From JAAYZQ01 sp034428935 (GTDB lineage Bacteria > Chloroflexota > Anaerolineae > JAAYZQ01): a stretch of DNA of 64,000 nucleotides. Each line of letters begins with the position of its first letter. The stretch's first letter is position 1. The translations under genes were made by a program, and so were the position numbers. The notes beneath the pieces are model-generated. The model saw nothing but the letters and a program-made list of their open reading frames with translations, was not told the DNA's origin and searched no databases. The stretch lies in NCBI GenBank assembly GCA_034428935.1, contig DAOUHB010000079.1, forward strand, positions 1 through 64,000, in the 5' to 3' direction. Of the stretch, positions 49,409-57,583 are shown one piece after another.

Positions 49409-52400
49409 TTATTGCCCCACCCGTCGCAGCTCCTCGATCTGGAACCAGCAGGTCTCCCACTCGTCGCACTGCCAGCGGCCGCGCAGCCAGAGGGGCTGCC
49501 ACGGCGGCGGGTTTTCGGCGCCGCGCTCACCCCGGGCAAGGATGAAGGTTTCGGCGTCGCCCAGGAAAAAGCCCGGCCCGCCGGGCCAGCCCGGCAGTCG
49601 CACGCCGGCCACGGCCACCGGCCGGCCGCCCGTCTCGGGCAGGCGGGCCAGGGACAGGTATTCCGGCAGGCGCGCGGCGACGACCTCCAGGGGGTGGACG
49701 CTGAGGGGGTGGCCCAGGAGGCGCTGCTCCCAGGCCAGGCGCTGGACGGGCGTCTCGGCCGGGATGGGGGGCCGGGCAAAGCCGAAGGTCATTTGCAGCG
49801 CGCTCCCGGCGCGCTGGATCTCGGCCGCCTCTTCCAGGAGGGCAGCCCGGCTGGGGGATTCACCGCTTTCCAGGTCGGCGGCGGGCAGGCCGTCGAGGGC
49901 GCCGCACTGCACCAGGTGCTGGACCTCCTTGGGCTGGAGCAATAGGCGGGCCAGCAGGTCGCGCAGGCTGGCAAAGGGCCGCTCTCGTCTCCCGGCGACG
50001 ATGGCCCGCACCGACTCGCGGCGCACGTCGCGGACCTGGCCCAGACCCATCCACAGCACCGGCCGGTCGCCCTCGATCTCCAGGCGAAAGCGGCTGCCGC
50101 TGTGGTTGACGTGGGGCGGGCGGACGGCGATGCCCAGGCGCCGGGCCTCGGCCATGTAGATGGCCGGGTGGTGAAAGCCGCCCCACTCGGCCAGGCGGGC
50201 GCAGAAAAAGGCCGCGGGCCAGTGGGCCTTGAGGTAGGCCGAGCGGTAGCTGACCAGGGCGTAGGAGGTGGCATGGCCCTGGTTGAATCCATAGCCGGCA
50301 AAGGCGAGGACCTGCTGCCAGAGCGTTTCGGCCTGCTGCCGGCTCATGCCGGGCCCCTCAGGCGGCGGGCGCCTGCAGCCGGACACGAACTGGGCCTCCA
50401 GGGCGGCCATCTCGCCGTGACCAAAGTGGCCCATGCCGTGCCGCAGGCGGTCAGCCTGGGCCCAGCTCAGGCCCGCCACCTCTCGGGCCACGCGCAGTAC
50501 CTGCTCCTGGAAGAGGAGCACGCCCATGGTGTTGGCCAGGATCGGCTCCAGGGCAGGGTCCAGGTAGCTGACCGCCTCCTGGCCGCGGTAGCGCCGCACA
50601 AAGGCAGCGGCCATGCCCCCCATGGCCGGGCCCGGCTTGAAAAAGGCGTTGGCCACCGCCAGGTCGCGCACGGTCCGCGCCCGGAGCTGGCGCAGTGTGC
50701 GGCGGGCCCCCACCGACTCGCACTGGAACACGCCGATGGTCTCGGCCCGCGACAGCAGTGCCGCCGCCGCGGGGTCGTCTTCGGGGATGGAGGCAAGTTG
50801 AAAGGCGGGGTCTCCATGGCGCCGCACCAGGCGCTCGGCGTCGGCCAGGACTGTGAGGGCGCGGATGCCCAGCAGGTCGAGCTTGGGCAGGCCCACCGCC
50901 TCCACGTCCAGGTGGTCATACTGGGTGATGTAAAAGCCCTTGGGCGCCCACTGCAGGGGCAGCAGGTCGGTCAGGGGGCCGGGGGTGATGACCAGCCCGC
51001 CAGGATGGACGCTGAGGTGGTGCGGCTGGCCCACCAACTCGTAGGCCATGGTCACCACCTGGCGGTGGCGGGCGTCGGGCAGCTCGGCCAGCACATCCTC
51101 GACGGTGCGCCGGTCGCGCCGACGGGGATCGGGGTGCCAGTGGCGGGGCAGCATGGAGACCAGGCGAGAGGCCTGGGCCTCGTCCAAACCGTAGGCCTTG
51201 GCCACCTCGCGCACGGCGCCGCGGGGCTGGAGCGTGCTGATGGTCGAGACCAACGCCACGCGGTCGGCGCCGTAGGCGCGCCGCACGTAATCCAGCACCT
51301 CGTCGCGCCTGCGGCTGCAAAAGTCCAGGTCGATGTCGGGCAGCCCGTGGGCGGTGCCCCCCGCCGCCTCGGCGCGGGCAGGGTTGAGAAAGCGCTCGAA
51401 GAGCAGGTCGTGGGCGATGGGATCGACGTTCGTGATGCCCGCGCAATAGGCCACCAGCGAGTTGGCCACGCTGCCCCTGGTGTTGAAGGGGATGCCCGCC
51501 TCGCGGGCAAAGCGCGTGATATCGGCCACCACGAGAAAGAGGGGCGCGTAGCCGTGGCGCGCGATGGCCGCCAGCTCGCCGACCAGGCGCTCGTGGGCGC
51601 GTGGAGACGCGCCGGGGCCGTAACGCGCATCCAGCCCCTCCCCGGCCAGGAGGGCCAGGGCCTCGTCGGGGGACCGGCCTGGTGGCAGCTTCAGGTCGGG
51701 CCAGACGGGCCGGCCGTCGGGCAGGACCGGCTCGCAAAGGGCGACTACCTCCTCGACAGCCGCCAGGGCCTCGGGCAGGCGGGCAAAGCGGGCGCCGACC
51801 TCGGCGGGGGGCAGCCAGTGGAGGTCGACGGCCGGGTCCCCCGCGGCAGGCAGGGCATGGGGCGGCACCTCCACCAGGGGCACGTTGTGGTCGATGGCCG
51901 CCAGCAGCCGCAGTCGGGACGCGTCGGCTGCCTCCAGGCAGTAGACGGGCTGCGCGGCCACGGGCCGCAGGCCATGGCGCAGTGCCAGGGCGGCCAGCTC
52001 CAGGGCGACGGCCTCGTCGCCGGGCCCGTGGATCTCCAGGCTGAGGTAGGCGGCCCCGTCATAGATCTCGGCCAGCCGGGCGGCAACCCCGGCGGCCTGT
52101 TCCGCCTGGCCGGCGCGCCACAGGCGCTCTATCCAGCCCGCGCGCCCGCCACCCAGGCAGAGGACGCCCTCGCTGTGGGCCGCCAGGTCCTCCCACGCCA
52201 GGCCGCGGGCTGCCAGGGTCTCGCGCTCGGGTTGGGCCTGGACCAAAGAGGACAGGCGGCAGAGGGAGCGGTAACCCTGCGGGCTCGTCGCCAGCAATAC
52301 CAGGCGCCCGGGCCAGGAGACCGGGCCAACGTGGGCCGCCGGCGGGGCGACGGTAACTGTCATGCCCAGGAGGGGCCGGATGCCGGCCGCCCGGCAGGCG

Positions 52401-52558
52401 CGGTCGAAGGACACTGCGCCGTAGAGGGCGTTCGTGTCGGTCAGGGCAAGGGCCGGAAGGCCATCGGCGGCGGCGCGGGCCACCAGCTCCTCGGGCGAGG
52501 CCGTGCCCCCCAGGAGGCTCAAGTGCGAGTGAACGTGCAGGTGCGCGATGCCGGCCAT
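49409..52558 (-). CDS. dnaE2: DNA polymerase III alpha-like, error-prone DnaE2/ImuC type
   Basis: A 1049-residue C-family polymerase, shorter than a replicative DnaE (about 1160) and close to the DnaE2/ImuC length. The N-terminal PHP domain has HLHVHSHLSLLGG (residues 6-18) and LALTDTNALYGAV. The polymerase active-site acidic pair lies in PDIDLDF at 407-413. Tandem motifs include NTRGSVANSLVAYC and LLFQEQVLRVARE; an OB-fold part follows near the C-terminus. Such enzymes do mutagenic lesion bypass with ImuA/ImuB, but no imuA or imuB is visible here. The start overlaps the MocR stop (ATGA); frames further upstream are out-of-frame noise over MocR. Confidence 0.88.
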   Translation of the reverse strand: MAGIAHLHVHSHLSLLGGTASPEELVARAAADGLPALALTDTNALYGAVSFDRACRAAGIRPLLGMTVTVAPPAAHVGPVSWPGRLVLLATSPQGYRSLCRLSSLVQAQPERETLAARGLAWEDLAAHSEGVLCLGGGRAGWIERLWRAGQAEQAAGVAARLAEIYDGAAYLSLEIHGPGDEAVALELAALALRHGLRPVAAQPVYCLEAADASRLRLLAAIDHNVPLVEVPPHALPAAGDPAVDLHWLPPAEVGARFARLPEALAAVEEVVALCEPVLPDGRPVWPDLKLPPGRSPDEALALLAGEGLDARYGPGASPRAHERLVGELAAIARHGYAPLFLVVADITRFAREAGIPFNTRGSVANSLVAYCAGITNVDPIAHDLLFERFLNPARAEAAGGTAHGLPDIDLDFCSRRRDEVLDYVRRAYGADRVALVSTISTLQPRGAVREVAKAYGLDEAQASRLVSMLPRHWHPDPRRRDRRTVEDVLAELPDARHRQVVTMAYELVGQPHHLSVHPGGLVITPGPLTDLLPLQWAPKGFYITQYDHLDVEAVGLPKLDLLGIRALTVLADAERLVRRHGDPAFQLASIPEDDPAAAALLSRAETIGVFQCESVGARRTLRQLRARTVRDLAVANAFFKPGPAMGGMAAAFVRRYRGQEAVSYLDPALEPILANTMGVLLFQEQVLRVAREVAGLSWAQADRLRHGMGHFGHGEMAALEAQFVSGCRRPPPEGPGMSRQQAETLWQQVLAFAGYGFNQGHATSYALVSYRSAYLKAHWPAAFFCARLAEWGGFHHPAIYMAEARRLGIAVRPPHVNHSGSRFRLEIEGDRPVLWMGLGQVRDVRRESVRAIVAGRRERPFASLRDLLARLLLQPKEVQHLVQCGALDGLPAADLESGESPSRAALLEEAAEIQRAGSALQMTFGFARPPIPAETPVQRLAWEQRLLGHPLSVHPLEVVAARLPEYLSLARLPETGGRPVAVAGVRLPGWPGGPGFFLGDAETFILARGERGAENPPPWQPLWLRGRWQCDEWETCWFQIEELRRVGQ

Positions 52559-54003
52559 CAGCGTGCCAGCCTGGCGACGATGTCGCCGAGCTGCTGCAGG
52601 GCGGGCTCGGCCTCGGGGGACCAGAAGGCGGCGTTGAGCCGGATAAAGTTGCGGTACTGCTCGGTGGCGGAAAAGATGTTGCCGGGCGCCAGGGTGACGC
52701 CGATGCGTAGAGCCAGGCGATACAGCTCCAGCGAGTCCACCGCTTCGGGCAACTGCACCCACAGCACGTGGCCGCCATCGGGCCGTGTGACGCGCACGCC
52801 GGCCGGGAAATGGCGCTCGATGGCCCGCGACATCTCGGCCATGCGCTGGGCATAGGCGCGGCGTATGCGTCGCAAGTGATGGTCGTAACTGCCACTGCCC
52901 AGGAACCGGGCGATGGCGAGCTGGGGCAGCGTGGGCGTGGCCACGTTGGTGGTCAGCTTGTACCACTCCACATCGGCCTTGAAGCGCCCCGGAGCCGTCC
53001 AGCCAATGCGAAAGCCGGGCGCCAGGGTCTCCGAATAGGAAGAACAAAGGAGCACCAGCCCCTTGCGGTCGTAGCTCTTGGCCACCCCCGGCCGGTCGCC
53101 GGAAAAGTAAAGCTCGCCAAAGCTGTCGTTTTCGATGAGGGGGATTTCGCGACGGGCCAGCATCTCTACCAGCTCGCGTTGGTTGTCGTCCGGGATGCGG
53201 CTGCCCAGGGGGTTGTTAAAGTTCGAGATGACCATGCAGGCGCGCACGGGATTGTGGTCGAGGGCAAAGCGCAGGGCCTCCAGGCTGATGCCCGTGCGCG
53301 GATGGGTCGGGATCTCCAGGGCGCGCAGGCCCAGGGCCTCCAGGATCTGCAGGAAGCCAAAGTAGAGGGGCGACTCGATGGCCACCGTGTCGCCCGGGCG
53401 GCAAATGGCGCGCAGGCAGAGGTGCATGGCCTCGTCGGCCCCGGAGGTGACGACGACGTCGTTGGGGGCAAGGCTGCAGCCGGCGCTAACGGCGCGCTGG
53501 GCGACCGCGGTGCGGAGGTCCTCGCAGCCCGGCGGGAAGGCGTACATGGCGTGCTCGAGCCGATTTTCGCGGGCGATGGAGGCCAGGATGCGGTTGATCT
53601 TGGCCGTGGCCAGCAGGTCGGGATGGGGGATGGCCGTGCCGAACTGGAGCAGGTTGGGCTTAAGGGTGTCGCGCAGGACCATAAGGACCAGCTCCTGGAC
53701 GCTGACGTCACTGGGGTCGGGCTCGGGCGACGAGATTTCGGGCTCCAGGAGCGCCCCGGCGGGCCGGGCACAGACATAATAGCCGGACTGGGGCCGCGCC
53801 TCGATGAGACCGCGATCCTCCAACAGGTAGTAAGCCTGCAAGACAGTGGAAATGCTGACCTCCTGCTGCTTGCTCAACTGGCGCACCGAAGGCAGGCGGT
53901 CGCCCGGGCGATAGGTCCCCTTCTCGATCATGGACGCCATGCGCGCGGCTAGCTCCTCATAGAGCCATTGCCTCTGGTTCCGCACTCCAGGCTCTGAAGC
54001 CAT
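52558..54003 (-). CDS. MocR-type (GntR/aminotransferase) transcriptional regulator
   Basis: A 481-residue fusion of an N-terminal GntR winged helix (about 1-75, with GTYRPGDRLPSVRQLSKQQ and TVLQAYYLLEDRGLIEARPQSGYYV split across it) and a fold-type-I PLP domain (about 110-480). ISNFNNPLG, NDSFGELYF and YSETLAPGFRIGW locate the PLP-binding region; in the last the usual PLP Lys position (SxxK) reads SETLAPG, so the internal aldimine lysine may be absent or shifted. It is translationally coupled to the polymerase and divergent from a DUF2917 gene. GGGAGG precedes the start. Confidence 0.88.
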   Translation of the reverse strand: MASEPGVRNQRQWLYEELAARMASMIEKGTYRPGDRLPSVRQLSKQQEVSISTVLQAYYLLEDRGLIEARPQSGYYVCARPAGALLEPEISSPEPDPSDVSVQELVLMVLRDTLKPNLLQFGTAIPHPDLLATAKINRILASIARENRLEHAMYAFPPGCEDLRTAVAQRAVSAGCSLAPNDVVVTSGADEAMHLCLRAICRPGDTVAIESPLYFGFLQILEALGLRALEIPTHPRTGISLEALRFALDHNPVRACMVISNFNNPLGSRIPDDNQRELVEMLARREIPLIENDSFGELYFSGDRPGVAKSYDRKGLVLLCSSYSETLAPGFRIGWTAPGRFKADVEWYKLTTNVATPTLPQLAIARFLGSGSYDHHLRRIRRAYAQRMAEMSRAIERHFPAGVRVTRPDGGHVLWVQLPEAVDSLELYRLALRIGVTLAPGNIFSATEQYRNFIRLNAAFWSPEAEPALQQLGDIVARLAR

Positions 54004-54036
54004 AGGCTACCTCCCGTGGATCATCGAACTGTATCC

Positions 54037-54065
54037 ATTATACTCCAGAAAGAGAGACAGGACAA
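54037..54065 (-). promoter_or_regulatory. sigma70-like promoter of the MocR-polymerase operon
   Basis: TTGTCC (54060-54065), 17-bp spacer, TATAAT (54037-54042) on the minus strand, 34 bp upstream of the MocR start. Confidence 0.65.
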
Positions 54066-54150
54066 GTACAGTTGGGTTCTAGGAATACCAGTACAGATCT
54101 CCTGACCGGAGTCTGTTATGGGTACAATCTACAATGTCTGCATCTGTACT
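54065..54150. promoter_or_regulatory. Candidate MocR operator boxes
   Basis: AGTACAG occurs at 54065-54071, next to the -35 of the MocR promoter, and again in AGTACAGAT at 54090-54098. The exact complement ATCTGTACT is at 54142-54150, over the -35 position of a TACAAT promoter (54168-54173) for the divergent DUF2917 gene. MocR regulators commonly bind repeated boxes in such divergent regions, repressing themselves and activating the neighbour. Confidence 0.55.
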
Positions 54151-54205
54151 TTTCGCTGCCCATGCCGTACAATGGAGACAGATCAACAGTCTGAGGAGGT
54201 GTACA

Positions 54206-54481
54206 ATGGCTATCCGGTTCGCCCACGCGAACGAATCTCACCAATCCCGGGCCGCAGCCGCGCCCGTGACCGATATGCAGCTTGAGCGCAAGGACGTTTG
54301 CCGGCTGAAGGGCAGGAGACACGGTCCGGCCGTCACCTGCCTGGAGGGTGCCGTCTGGATCACGCAGGCCGGAGATCCGCGGGATCACATCCTGATCGCC
54401 GGCGAGAAGTTTGCCGTCAATCGCCGGGGAGCCGTCCTGGTTGAGGCCGTGCGAGACGCCCGGGTGCGCGTCACAAGCTGA
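54206..54481 (+). CDS. DUF2917-family small protein
   Basis: A 91-residue protein with a small beta-rich, cupin-like pattern: VTDMQLERKDVCRLKG, PAVTCLEGAVWITQAGDPRDH, and ILIAGEKFAVNRRGAVLVEAV. The LEGxVWITxxGDxxDxIL core is typical of DUF2917, a family of unknown function often encoded beside PLP-type regulators. The ATG at 54206 has GAGGAGG upstream. It is divergent from MocR and ends at a strong terminator, so it is probably a one-gene unit controlled by MocR. Confidence 0.85.
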   Translation: MAIRFAHANESHQSRAAAAPVTDMQLERKDVCRLKGRRHGPAVTCLEGAVWITQAGDPRDHILIAGEKFAVNRRGAVLVEAVRDARVRVTS

Positions 54482-54542
54482 CGCCGAGCGGAAACAAGGT
54501 CGATACCCTCATTCGCGAGAATCGCGCGATTAACGGCTAAGC

Positions 54543-54576
54543 AAGTGCCTGGCACGGGTTGTGCCGGGCACTTTTT
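54543..54576 (+). terminator. Rho-independent terminator of the DUF2917 gene
   Basis: A 13-bp stem with one G:T pair (AAGTGCCTGGCAC with GTGCCGGGCACTT), loop of five bases, and TTTTT (54543-54576). Confidence 0.9.
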
Positions 54577-54607
54577 GCGTCGTGGTGCAGCATTCGGGAC
54601 CGGCGGC

Positions 54608-55420
54608 TCAGGCGGTGCTGGACCGGATGTCGGTGCGGGCCTCCACACGGGCCAGGAGCCCCGCCAGCACGTCAACACCGGGCGCGAGGCGGAGGTGCAT
54701 GGCACCCGTGGGGCAGGCAGCGACGCACCGGCCGCAGCCCTTGCAGTCGCCGTTCACCTGTGCTCGCCCATCCTCCAGGAAGATGGCACCCACAGGACAG
54801 ACCTCCAGGCAGGTGCCGCACGCCAGGCACTCCGGTCCGGCCTCCACGTTCAGGCCGGGCAAGCGCTCCACGGTCTCCCAGAAGGCTGCCGGTCCCTCCC
54901 GCAGCCCCTGGCGCACCGTACAGCAGCAGTCACAGCAGAAGCAGATGGCCAACATGCGATGGTAAGGTATGCCCAGGATCCAGGCATCAAAGGAGGCGTG
55001 GACCACCATAGGCACCAGGCCAGCCTCCAGGCCACGCTGCACGTGAGCCAGGGCCTCGGATATGCTCGCCGGGCGCCCCATCTCGGGATTGATGCGGGCG
55101 GCGGCATCGCCCAGGAATAGGCAGCCGATCTCGGCGGGATAGTTCCGGCAGCCCTCCGCGCTGCGGCACAGGCAAGCATCGACGATAAAGCGGGCACTGG
55201 CCAGCTCTACGAGGGGCGCCAGGAGCGGGAAGGGCAGGGCCACGCTCTCGGTGCCGCCGACGGTCTCGTGGACGGGGATGATGATGGCCTGGTTGGCCGC
55301 CGGCTGATAGAACGGCCGCAGCACCAGGCTGAGGAAAGGCAGCCGCGCCAGGCGGTGCATGATCCGGCCCAGGGGCCAGAGCCGCAGCAGCAGGGCGACG
55401 GTGCGCTTGGAGCGGCTCAT
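54608..55420 (-). CDS. Iron-sulfur protein with Cys-rich centre and 2[4Fe-4S] ferredoxin domain
   Basis: A 270-residue protein. The middle part carries several Cys clusters: VDACLCRSAEGC, IGCLFLGDAAA and ICFCCDCCCTVRQ. The C-terminal part has two ferredoxin motifs, CLACGTCLEVCP and CKGCGRCVAACP. Proteins of this build are known as 4Fe-4S-binding proteins of unknown role, often found near methyl-transfer or AOR genes. The AOR-linked HTH-ferredoxin protein in this window has a similar mid-section and C-terminus, so they may be paralogues. It is the last gene after P1 peptidase and an unknown gene. Confidence 0.8.
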   Translation of the reverse strand: MSRSKRTVALLLRLWPLGRIMHRLARLPFLSLVLRPFYQPAANQAIIIPVHETVGGTESVALPFPLLAPLVELASARFIVDACLCRSAEGCRNYPAEIGCLFLGDAAARINPEMGRPASISEALAHVQRGLEAGLVPMVVHASFDAWILGIPYHRMLAICFCCDCCCTVRQGLREGPAAFWETVERLPGLNVEAGPECLACGTCLEVCPVGAIFLEDGRAQVNGDCKGCGRCVAACPTGAMHLRLAPGVDVLAGLLARVEARTDIRSSTA

Positions 55421-55457
55421 GGCAGGTGCTGTGAACAATCCCTGGGGGCGAGCGTGC

Positions 55458-56159
55458 CTACCCCTCCCCGCCGTCGTTGTCGGGAAGCAGGTTGGGCAGG
55501 GTGTCGGCCCACTGGTGCACGGCCTCCCACACGCGCCGTGCAAAGTCGACCAACTGGTCTGCCGGGTCGTCGTCCCACTCCCGCTCGGGGTCGTCCCAGT
55601 GGCGGGGCAGGTCGATGCCCTGCCAGGCGGCAAGCTCGACGCCCGTAAGCAGGATCTGGCCGTCGGGCGCCCAGTGCAGGCGGGCAGCCGGCTCGCCGCG
55701 CCAGGCCAGCACCGGCGGCTGTTGTTCGTCCGCTTCGTCGCCATCGTACAGCAGGGATTCCATGCGCGACATCACGTCGTCCACCCAGCGGTGCCAGGCA
55801 TCCAGGTCGGGCAGAGGCAGGGGCGAGCCCGCGGGCAGCGTGGCCCACAGGTTGACGTCCACGCGCAGCCAGGGCTGCTCCGTCTCTTCCGAGCGGTTCT
55901 CTTCGCCCAGGAGCTGTTCCAAAAGGTCCTCCTCGACGGTGGCCGTGCGGGCCGATTGCAGCGCATCCCACACCCAGGAGAGGCCCAGGCTGACGTAAAA
56001 GGGCCGGGGCTGCTCGTTGCTGGACAGCGAGGCGGTCACGTGGTAGCTGCGGCTCATGTGCCGCAGCTCTACGGTCTCGTTTGGCGGAAAAATGTAGGGC
56101 AGCATGCCCGACTCGTGCAGCGCATCGTGCCAGGCGGCGCGGAAAAGCTCATAGTCCAT
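55458..56159 (-). CDS. Hypothetical protein, no recognised family
   Basis: A 233-residue, soluble-looking protein with no signal peptide or membrane segment. It is rich in Asp, Glu and Trp (for example DLPRHWDDPEREWDDD), has two parts split around residue 120, and shows no known motif. The start codon ATG at 56159 is next to the P1 peptidase stop, so it is probably co-translated. The codon pattern (high G/C at third positions) matches the neighbours, so it is a real gene. I give no function. Confidence 0.65.
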   Translation of the reverse strand: MDYELFRAAWHDALHESGMLPYIFPPNETVELRHMSRSYHVTASLSSNEQPRPFYVSLGLSWVWDALQSARTATVEEDLLEQLLGEENRSEETEQPWLRVDVNLWATLPAGSPLPLPDLDAWHRWVDDVMSRMESLLYDGDEADEQQPPVLAWRGEPAARLHWAPDGQILLTGVELAAWQGIDLPRHWDDPEREWDDDPADQLVDFARRVWEAVHQWADTLPNLLPDNDGGEG

Positions 56160-57305
56160 TCATTCCCCCTCTACGGTAGGACTCCAGCGGTCGCGCAGCA
56201 GGGCGACCACCTGGTCGACGGGTGGGGCATGGCGTACGTGCCCGTCGCGGCCGATGACGGTTTTGGCGGCAAAGAGCGAGTTGAGGACCGATTCCTCCAC
56301 GCTCTCGGCCACAGCCGCAAAGAGTGCGTCCATGGCACGCCCCTCGTCGACGAGGAGGGTGTAGGGAGCGGAGAGGAAGGGCGGGTCGTGGGGCAGGCGG
56401 TGGGCCGTGCTGAAAGCGATGACGAAATCGCCGCTGCCGTGACCATAGACGCTGCCGCAGCGGGCCAGGCCGGCGGCGGCGCGCACACACAGCCGCCCGA
56501 GCTGGCGGCTGGTCAGGGGGGCAGTCGTGGCGAGGACGATCATGACCGATCCGCCGTCAACCTCCGGCTCCGGCGGGATGCCGGCGGCATCGGCGTTGGG
56601 CGCCAGCGGTGGCCGCAGGTAGCGGCCGGCGGGGAACCCGCAGACGATCAGGTCGCGTGCCCGGCCAAAGTTCGACTGCACCAGGGCACCCACCAGGTAG
56701 CCCCCGGCGGCCTCGGGCACCTGGCGGCTGGCGGTGCCGATACCGCCCTTCCAGCCAAAGCAGGTCGTGCCGGTGCCCGCACCCACCACCCCCTCGGCCA
56801 CGGATCCCGGCGAGGCGCCTTCGATGGCCGCCCACACGTGCTCGGCGTGGACGTGGCGGCCCTGCAGGTCGTTGAGGTAGCCGTCGTTGGTCTCGCCGAC
56901 CACGACGTTCGCCGTGCTGGTGTTGACGCCAATGCCGGGGTTCTGCCGCACGGCGTACTGTACCAGGGCATCGGCCACCAGGCCCACGTTCAGGGTGTTG
57001 GTCAGCGCCACGGGCGACTCCAGGACGCCCAACTCGCGCACCTGCTCAAATCCGTGGGCCTTGCCAAAGCCATTGATGGTGTGCACCGCGGCCCGGACCT
57101 TGTGGCGAAAGGGGTCGTCCTCGTGGGGCAGGATCACGGTCACGCCCGTGCGGACCGGCCCGTCGCCGGGGCGCAGCGCTCCCCCACCGCGGATCAAGGT
57201 CGTGTGCCCGACGCGCACGCCCGGCACGTCGGTGATGGCGTTGAGTGGGCCGGTGGGCAACTCTCCCACCGCCAGCCCCGCATCGCGGAGACGGAGCCTG
57301 GTCAT
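56160..57305 (-). CDS. P1-family aminopeptidase (DmpA-like, autoproteolytic)
   Basis: A 381-residue DmpA/P1-family protein. These N-terminal-nucleophile enzymes cut themselves before a Ser. The expected site is seen as Gly252-Ser253 in VDGGSVMIVLATTAPLTSRQL. NAITDVPGVRVGHTTL, TNTLNVGLVADALVQ and VGAGTGTTCFGWKGGIGTASR are conserved landmarks. The substrate is usually an N-terminal D- or beta-amino acid or peptide; which here is unknown. The ATG at 57305 was chosen because the promoter at 57369-57397 excludes the longer frame from 57554. Confidence 0.9.
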   Translation of the reverse strand: MTRLRLRDAGLAVGELPTGPLNAITDVPGVRVGHTTLIRGGGALRPGDGPVRTGVTVILPHEDDPFRHKVRAAVHTINGFGKAHGFEQVRELGVLESPVALTNTLNVGLVADALVQYAVRQNPGIGVNTSTANVVVGETNDGYLNDLQGRHVHAEHVWAAIEGASPGSVAEGVVGAGTGTTCFGWKGGIGTASRQVPEAAGGYLVGALVQSNFGRARDLIVCGFPAGRYLRPPLAPNADAAGIPPEPEVDGGSVMIVLATTAPLTSRQLGRLCVRAAAGLARCGSVYGHGSGDFVIAFSTAHRLPHDPPFLSAPYTLLVDEGRAMDALFAAVAESVEESVLNSLFAAKTVIGRDGHVRHAPPVDQVVALLRDRWSPTVEGE

Positions 57306-57368
57306 GGGATCCCCCTCTCGAACACAAAAACCCCTGCACCACGTCGGTGCGGGCGACCGATTGAACCC

Positions 57369-57397
57369 ATTATATCGCATTTCACCCCAGGAGGCAA
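57369..57397 (-). promoter_or_regulatory. sigma70-like promoter of the P1 peptidase operon
   Basis: TTGCCT (57392-57397), 17-bp spacer, TATAAT (57369-57374) on the minus strand, 63 bp upstream of the P1 start. Confidence 0.6.
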
Positions 57398-57503
57398 CAA
57401 CGTGGTGTGCTTGCCCGGGCGCGGCGGCCGGGAACGGCGACGGCGGACAGCGGGTGGAGAACGGAGGCGGAAGGGCCACAACCTTTGAAAGCCATGCACA
57501 CGT

Positions 57504-57532
57504 TTGCACTTTTCCACAGTCCGTGCTACAAT
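57504..57532 (+). promoter_or_regulatory. sigma70-like promoter of the MFS transporter
   Basis: TTGCAC (57504-57509), 17-bp spacer, TACAAT (57527-57532), about 50 bp upstream of the MFS start. Confidence 0.65.
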
Positions 57533-57583
57533 GCCGCCACCCAGCCAGCAACATGGCGTGACGCCGTGTGAGGAGTCTGTCAT

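Noticed and set aside
50102..52855. A 917-codon plus-strand open frame antisense to the polymerase gene
   Set aside because: Composition is that of mirrored coding DNA; the minus strand holds PHP and polymerase motifs.
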